Assembly: GCA_946530355.1 (NCBI GenBank)
Contig: CAMNAB010000065.1
Coordinates: forward strand, 1 to 16,184
Direction: 5' to 3'
Source: Firm-04 sp003446315
GTDB taxonomy: Bacteria > Bacillota > Clostridia > Oscillospirales > Ruminococcaceae
Length of the DNA: 16,184 nt
The position numbers and the translations under genes are program-made. The notes below the pieces were generated by a model. That model was not told the DNA's origin. It made no database searches and was given only the letters and a program-made list of their open reading frames with translations. Shown here in pieces: positions 12,490-16,184 of the stretch; position 1 is the stretch's first letter; each line of letters starts with the position of its first letter.

Positions 12490-15400
12490 TTAGATTGCGC
12501 AGTTTTGTTTGAGCAGCGAGAGGTCTACTGCGGTGAGCTTGCCGTCAGCGTTGAGGTCTGCACGTTTGCCCTGCGCTGTGTTCAGCGGTTTGATCCCCAG
12601 CAGATGCTGCTGCAGCAGAACGGCATCCAGTGTGTCGATCGTGCCGTCATCATTGAGGTCGCCGCTGCTGGTCGAAAAGCAGAATTTGTCAATGTTCAGC
12701 AGGAAGCCTTCGTCACCCGTGAACACAAGATAAAGCGTATGGACACCGGATGCTCCCGTGACTGCACAGGAGAAATCCTGCCATGTCTGCCAGCCGTCTG
12801 TTCCGGTCACGCTGCATTTGCCGATCTCTTTGCCGTCCGGTGCATCCAGCCGCAGCGAGATGGTGCCGCCTTCGGTCGCACTGCCTGCAAGCGCCGAGAA
12901 TGTATCCGCGCCTGCGCCGAAATGGATGTTCCGGAATGCGATGTAATCACCGTCTTCGATATAGCCGACATCCATGCCGCCTGTTTCGAGTTCTTCTGTC
13001 TGGATGCCATACTGCCGGTCAAAGGATTCGGCTTCGATGACTTCATATGCACTGCGTGTCGGTTCCGGTTCATCGGAAAGTCCCCAGATTTCCAGCTCGT
13101 TGATGATCGGGGTACCGGCATCATGCTGCGCCGGCGTACCGATCTCGATGCGTGCATAACGGGCTTCGGTCGGCACAATGGTCTTTTCGCAGATGTTTTT
13201 GGTGTTGCCGTCTATGCTGTCTGCGACCGTCCAGTTTTCGCCGTCTTTGCTGAGCATGACCGTGAAGGAACGGGCGTTTTCCAGATATGCGCCGTTTGCG
13301 CCGCTGACACCTGCGAATTTTACGCCCCAGCGGCAGACCGGATAAACCTTGCCAAGATCGACTTCCAGCAGATTTGCTGTATCGGAGCCTTTCCAAGCAG
13401 TTGCTTCGGAGCCGTCAACGGCGTATTTCGCATCGCCGGCAGCCGCTGTTGCTTTTTTATTGCGTGCAACATTGCGCAGCGTGCGCGTATCAGTATCCTG
13501 AAGTTCGAGCATGCCGTTGAGCTTGTAAGTTTTGCCGGCTTCGGTATCAAAGGATATGGTCTGACCCTGATAGGATACGGTGCAGACATTGCCGGATTTG
13601 GAGGTGATCTCTGCGCTGACGAGTGTGCCGTTTTCCCATGCCTCATTGACGGTAAAGCCGCCGCGGGCACAAAGACCGTTTGCATGTCCGGTATTCCACT
13701 GCTGCGGCAGCGCCGGGATCAGCTTGATCTCGTCATTCTGGCTTTGCAGGAGCATTTCTGCGATGCCCGCAGTCAGACCGAAATTGCCGTCGATCTGGAA
13801 CGGCGGATGTGCGTCCCAGAGATTGTCATAGAGTCTGCCGTAATTGTTGACCGGAGAGATCAGGAGCTTGACGATGTTGTATGCATGTGCGCCGTCTTCC
13901 ATTCTCGCCCAGCAATTGAGCTTCCATGCTTCCGACCAGCCTGTGCCGTCATCACCGCGTGCATTCAGGCTGACAGCCGCCGCCGCTGCTAATTGCGGTG
14001 TATTGCGTTTGGAAATCAACTGACCCGGGAACAGATCATACATATGTGAGATGTGGCGGTTCTTTTCATTTTTTGCATCCCAGTCATATGCCCATTCCTG
14101 AATCTGTCCCCAACTGCCGATGGTATCGGGCTTGATGCGATTGAGTTTTGCATGCAGCACATTGGCAAAGGCATTGGTGCCGCTGAGGGATTCCGATGCT
14201 TCAATGACATTGCTGAACAGTTCCCGCGTCATGGCGTTGTCCATCGTGACACCGTAACTGCAAGCTGCGCCTTTTCCGCCGCTGGTGCCGGGGGCATTGA
14301 CTTCCGGCGAAGTGCTGGGGAAGACCACAGAATAGGTTTGTCCGTCGATTTTGACATCGCGCATGATGGCATTCAGGAACTGTGCGCTGCCGTCCATGAT
14401 CGGATAAACTTCCTGCAAATAATCTTCATCCTGATTGAACCGGTATGCGTCATAAAGCATATTGGAGATCCATGCGGCACCGGTCGGCCACATGCCCCAT
14501 TCGCCGTCGATCGGGCCGGTGCGGTTCCAGAGATCGGTATTGTGATGCACGACCCAGCCTTCCGAAACGCCGTAGACATCCCTTGCAGTTTGATTGCCCT
14601 GCTTTTGCAGTGCTTTCGCCTTTTCGACGAACGGGCGGAAGCATTCTTCCAGATTGGTGGTCATGGCAGGCCAGTAATTCATTTCATAGTTGATATTGGT
14701 GGTATATTTGCAGCCCCATGCCGGGTCGCGGAATTTGTTCCAGATGCCCTGCAAATTCATCGGTTCGGAATCTCTGGATGCGGAGATCATCATATATCTG
14801 CCGTACTGGAACAGCACTTCGGCGAGTTTGGGGTCATTGTTTCTGCCGAAATTTGCAATACGGGCAGGAATGGGTGTCAGATTTTCGCTGCCGTCGCCGC
14901 CCAGTTCCACATCCACACGGCTGAACAGCTCCTGATAATCGGCGAGATGACCGCTCAGCAGCGCATCATAGGATTTTTCTGCTGCTGCGGCAAGATCACT
15001 TTTCGCCATACCTTTTTCATCGCCGTTGCAAGTTGCATAGTCGATGAAATTGGTGCGGACAGATGTCAGGACGATGACCGAATCCGCGCCGGAAATGCTG
15101 ATCTTCCCGCCGCTTGCGGTCATAGTGCCGCCGCTTGGGATCAGTTTGGTGCGTGTGGAGAACCACACAGCGAACGGCATGCCGTATTCCGAATCGCCGT
15201 GTCCGTTCATCACGAGCGTGTCATTGCCTTCCGTTTCGACCGAGAACTGATCCTTCAGGGAGCAGTCATAGGATGCGGTCAGTGAAACGCCGCCTGCTGT
15301 ATTGCATGTGATCCGCGTGACCAGCACCTGATCCGGATGGCTGACAAAACTCTCGCGGTTATATTTCTTTCCGCCGCAGGAATAGGAGCAGCCTGCAATG

Positions 15401-15918
15401 GCGGTGTTCATGTCCAGATGCCGTTCATAGTCGGTGACATCCCGATGACCGGTATCCAGATTCAGCGTGCCGATGGATTGATATTTTGCCATTCCGCCGC
15501 CGATCATACCGGAGCCGATCGTTCTGTCTGCGGCGGGGTAATCGCCGGCGAGCATTTGCTGCCAGCATTGTTCCATGGTGTCTGAGGAGACTTTTTTGTT
15601 ATTGGAGCCGGGGCAGCCGCTCCAGAATGTTGCTTCATTGAGGTCAAAGCGCTCTGTCGGGCAATTGCCGTAGACCATAGCGCCGATCCGTCCGTTTCCC
15701 AGCGGGAGCGCTTTATAAAAGGATTCGTCATTATCCCATGCATTGCCGGAGAAAGCGGTTCCGGCAGCGCTGTCATAATGCAGAACCAGATCATTGTAAT
15801 CTTCTTCTGCATATACAGTTGCGGATTGCAGCGAAACCGGTTTGATTCCGCTGTTTGCTGCGGCACAAAATGCTGCGGCAAGTAAAAAAGCAGAGATTTT
15901 TTTTGCGTGCAGGTTCAT
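12490..15918 (-). CDS. Secreted GH95 glycosidase (alpha-L-fucosidase or alpha-L-galactosidase) with CBM32-like, CBM6 and dockerin modules
   Basis: A 1142-residue exported enzyme. The ATG at 15918 follows AAAGGGGG by about 7 nt. Residues 1-37 are a signal peptide (cleavage after TVYA). Residues about 44-800 are GH95, an inverting family that removes terminal alpha-L-fucose or alpha-L-galactose. By comparison with Bifidobacterium AfcA, the catalytic residues would be Asn408 and Asn410 (TNINYEMNYW), Glu539 (STSPE, general acid) and Asp710 (FQIDGNFG). Residues about 812-946 are an F5/8-type C (CBM32-like) domain, and 958-1081 a CBM6 (AESF...GGMDVGYIEDGDYI...LNIDKFCF). Residues 1086-1142 are a type I dockerin with two calcium loops (DLNDDGTIDTLD and DLNADGKLTAVD). 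The substrate is likely plant cell wall or mucin glycan. The gene stands alone, is bracketed by direct repeats, and no clear sigma-A promoter was found upstream. Confidence 0.94.
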   Translation of the reverse strand: MNLHAKKISAFLLAAAFCAAANSGIKPVSLQSATVYAEEDYNDLVLHYDSAAGTAFSGNAWDNDESFYKALPLGNGRIGAMVYGNCPTERFDLNEATFWSGCPGSNNKKVSSDTMEQCWQQMLAGDYPAADRTIGSGMIGGGMAKYQSIGTLNLDTGHRDVTDYERHLDMNTAIAGCSYSCGGKKYNRESFVSHPDQVLVTRITCNTAGGVSLTASYDCSLKDQFSVETEGNDTLVMNGHGDSEYGMPFAVWFSTRTKLIPSGGTMTASGGKISISGADSVIVLTSVRTNFIDYATCNGDEKGMAKSDLAAAAEKSYDALLSGHLADYQELFSRVDVELGGDGSENLTPIPARIANFGRNNDPKLAEVLFQYGRYMMISASRDSEPMNLQGIWNKFRDPAWGCKYTTNINYEMNYWPAMTTNLEECFRPFVEKAKALQKQGNQTARDVYGVSEGWVVHHNTDLWNRTGPIDGEWGMWPTGAAWISNMLYDAYRFNQDEDYLQEVYPIMDGSAQFLNAIMRDVKIDGQTYSVVFPSTSPEVNAPGTSGGKGAACSYGVTMDNAMTRELFSNVIEASESLSGTNAFANVLHAKLNRIKPDTIGSWGQIQEWAYDWDAKNEKNRHISHMYDLFPGQLISKRNTPQLAAAAAVSLNARGDDGTGWSEAWKLNCWARMEDGAHAYNIVKLLISPVNNYGRLYDNLWDAHPPFQIDGNFGLTAGIAEMLLQSQNDEIKLIPALPQQWNTGHANGLCARGGFTVNEAWENGTLVSAEITSKSGNVCTVSYQGQTISFDTEAGKTYKLNGMLELQDTDTRTLRNVARNKKATAAAGDAKYAVDGSEATAWKGSDTANLLEVDLGKVYPVCRWGVKFAGVSGANGAYLENARSFTVMLSKDGENWTVADSIDGNTKNICEKTIVPTEARYARIEIGTPAQHDAGTPIINELEIWGLSDEPEPTRSAYEVIEAESFDRQYGIQTEELETGGMDVGYIEDGDYIAFRNIHFGAGADTFSALAGSATEGGTISLRLDAPDGKEIGKCSVTGTDGWQTWQDFSCAVTGASGVHTLYLVFTGDEGFLLNIDKFCFSTSSGDLNDDGTIDTLDAVLLQQHLLGIKPLNTAQGKRADLNADGKLTAVDLSLLKQNCAI

Positions 15919-15969
15919 AGAATATCCCCCTTTGACTGATCGGATTGCGTTTTTTGTTTATGGATCGCT

Positions 15970-16094
15970 GAATAAACCGGTATCCCGATGGATCCGAAAT
16001 GGGGCGCTGTCCCATACCCCGCCAAAGGAACGGATGTCCCTTTGAAATCCCGTTTTTCGAAAAGAGCGCAAATATGTGCCTTTTTCATTTGTAA
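15970..16094. repeat. Dispersed intergenic repeat, right copy (upstream side of GH95 gene)
   Basis: Same-orientation partner of 12299-12423. It begins ATAAACCGGTATC and shares CATACCCCGCCAAA, CCCTTTGAAA, TTTTTC and GCAAATATGTGC with it. It lies about 50 bp upstream of the GH95 start codon and therefore probably overlaps that gene's promoter or leader. From 16095 to the window end I see no gene or motif. Confidence 0.85.
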
Positions 16095-16184
16095 AGGAGA
16101 GCAGGGCGCTTCAGAGACAGCAGCCCCCGTGATAAATCCGCCGGAGACACGTTCATCAATGGTTTTGTATCATGTGCGGGCGCT

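Noticed and set aside
12475..13992. 505-codon open frame on the plus strand opposite the GH95 gene
   Set aside because: Low-quality composition and no motif; it overlaps the CBM and dockerin coding region of a clear gene and the GH95 terminator.
14053..15285. 410-codon open frame on the plus strand opposite the GH95 catalytic domain
   Set aside because: Antisense shadow; catalytic motifs of GH95 are on the other strand.

Overview
The window looks like chromosomal DNA of a spore-forming, glycan-degrading Firmicute of the Ruminococcus / Oscillospiraceae type. The reasons are three secreted proteins ending in dockerin modules (the signature of cellulosome-type assemblies), a SpoIIR sporulation protein, a ClpC-type unfoldase, Gram-positive style SD sequences, and sigma-A promoters with clear 17-bp spacers. 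This assignment is inference from gene content; no rRNA or other taxonomic marker is present.

Layout. 1-899 (-): 3'-truncated Fic-family protein with an N-terminal antitoxin-like segment. 900-1290: intergenic DNA with short direct repeats. 1336-1545 (-): a two-gene serine tRNA operon (UGA, then GCU) with a near-perfect consensus promoter and a terminator. 1673-3751 (-): secreted protein with three BspA-like leucine-rich repeat units, a transglutaminase-like domain and half a dockerin. 4159-5508 (+): a SpoU/TrmH RNA methyltransferase plus GNAT acetyltransferase operon. 5697-6668 (-): unrecognised membrane protein. 6824-7687 (-): class II fructose-bisphosphate aldolase. 7906-8766 (-): secreted protein with a duplicated unknown domain and a complete dockerin. 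8940-9533 (+): spoIIR. 9584-9706 (-): a 40-residue cysteine-rich one-helix membrane peptide. 9988-12357 (+): ClpC-like double AAA+ ATPase without the middle coiled-coil domain. 12490-15918 (-): 1142-residue GH95 enzyme with CBM32-like, CBM6 and dockerin modules.

How the parts relate. The three dockerin proteins are expected to be exported and to dock on cohesin-bearing scaffoldins. One is clearly catalytic (GH95, removal of terminal fucose or L-galactose), one looks like an adhesion or peptidase-type protein, and one is of unknown role. SpoIIR and perhaps the small Cys-rich peptide belong to the sporulation programme. The aldolase, methyltransferase, acetyltransferase and tRNAs are housekeeping.

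The most unusual structure is a roughly 125-bp intergenic repeat present twice in direct orientation, at 12299-12423 and 15970-16094, exactly bracketing the GH95 gene. The left copy supplies the last 19 codons and the stop of the ClpC-like gene. Other points of interest are the unannotated-size Cys-rich gene with a possible sigma-K promoter, a possible forespore promoter for spoIIR, and the recent internal duplication in the unknown dockerin protein.
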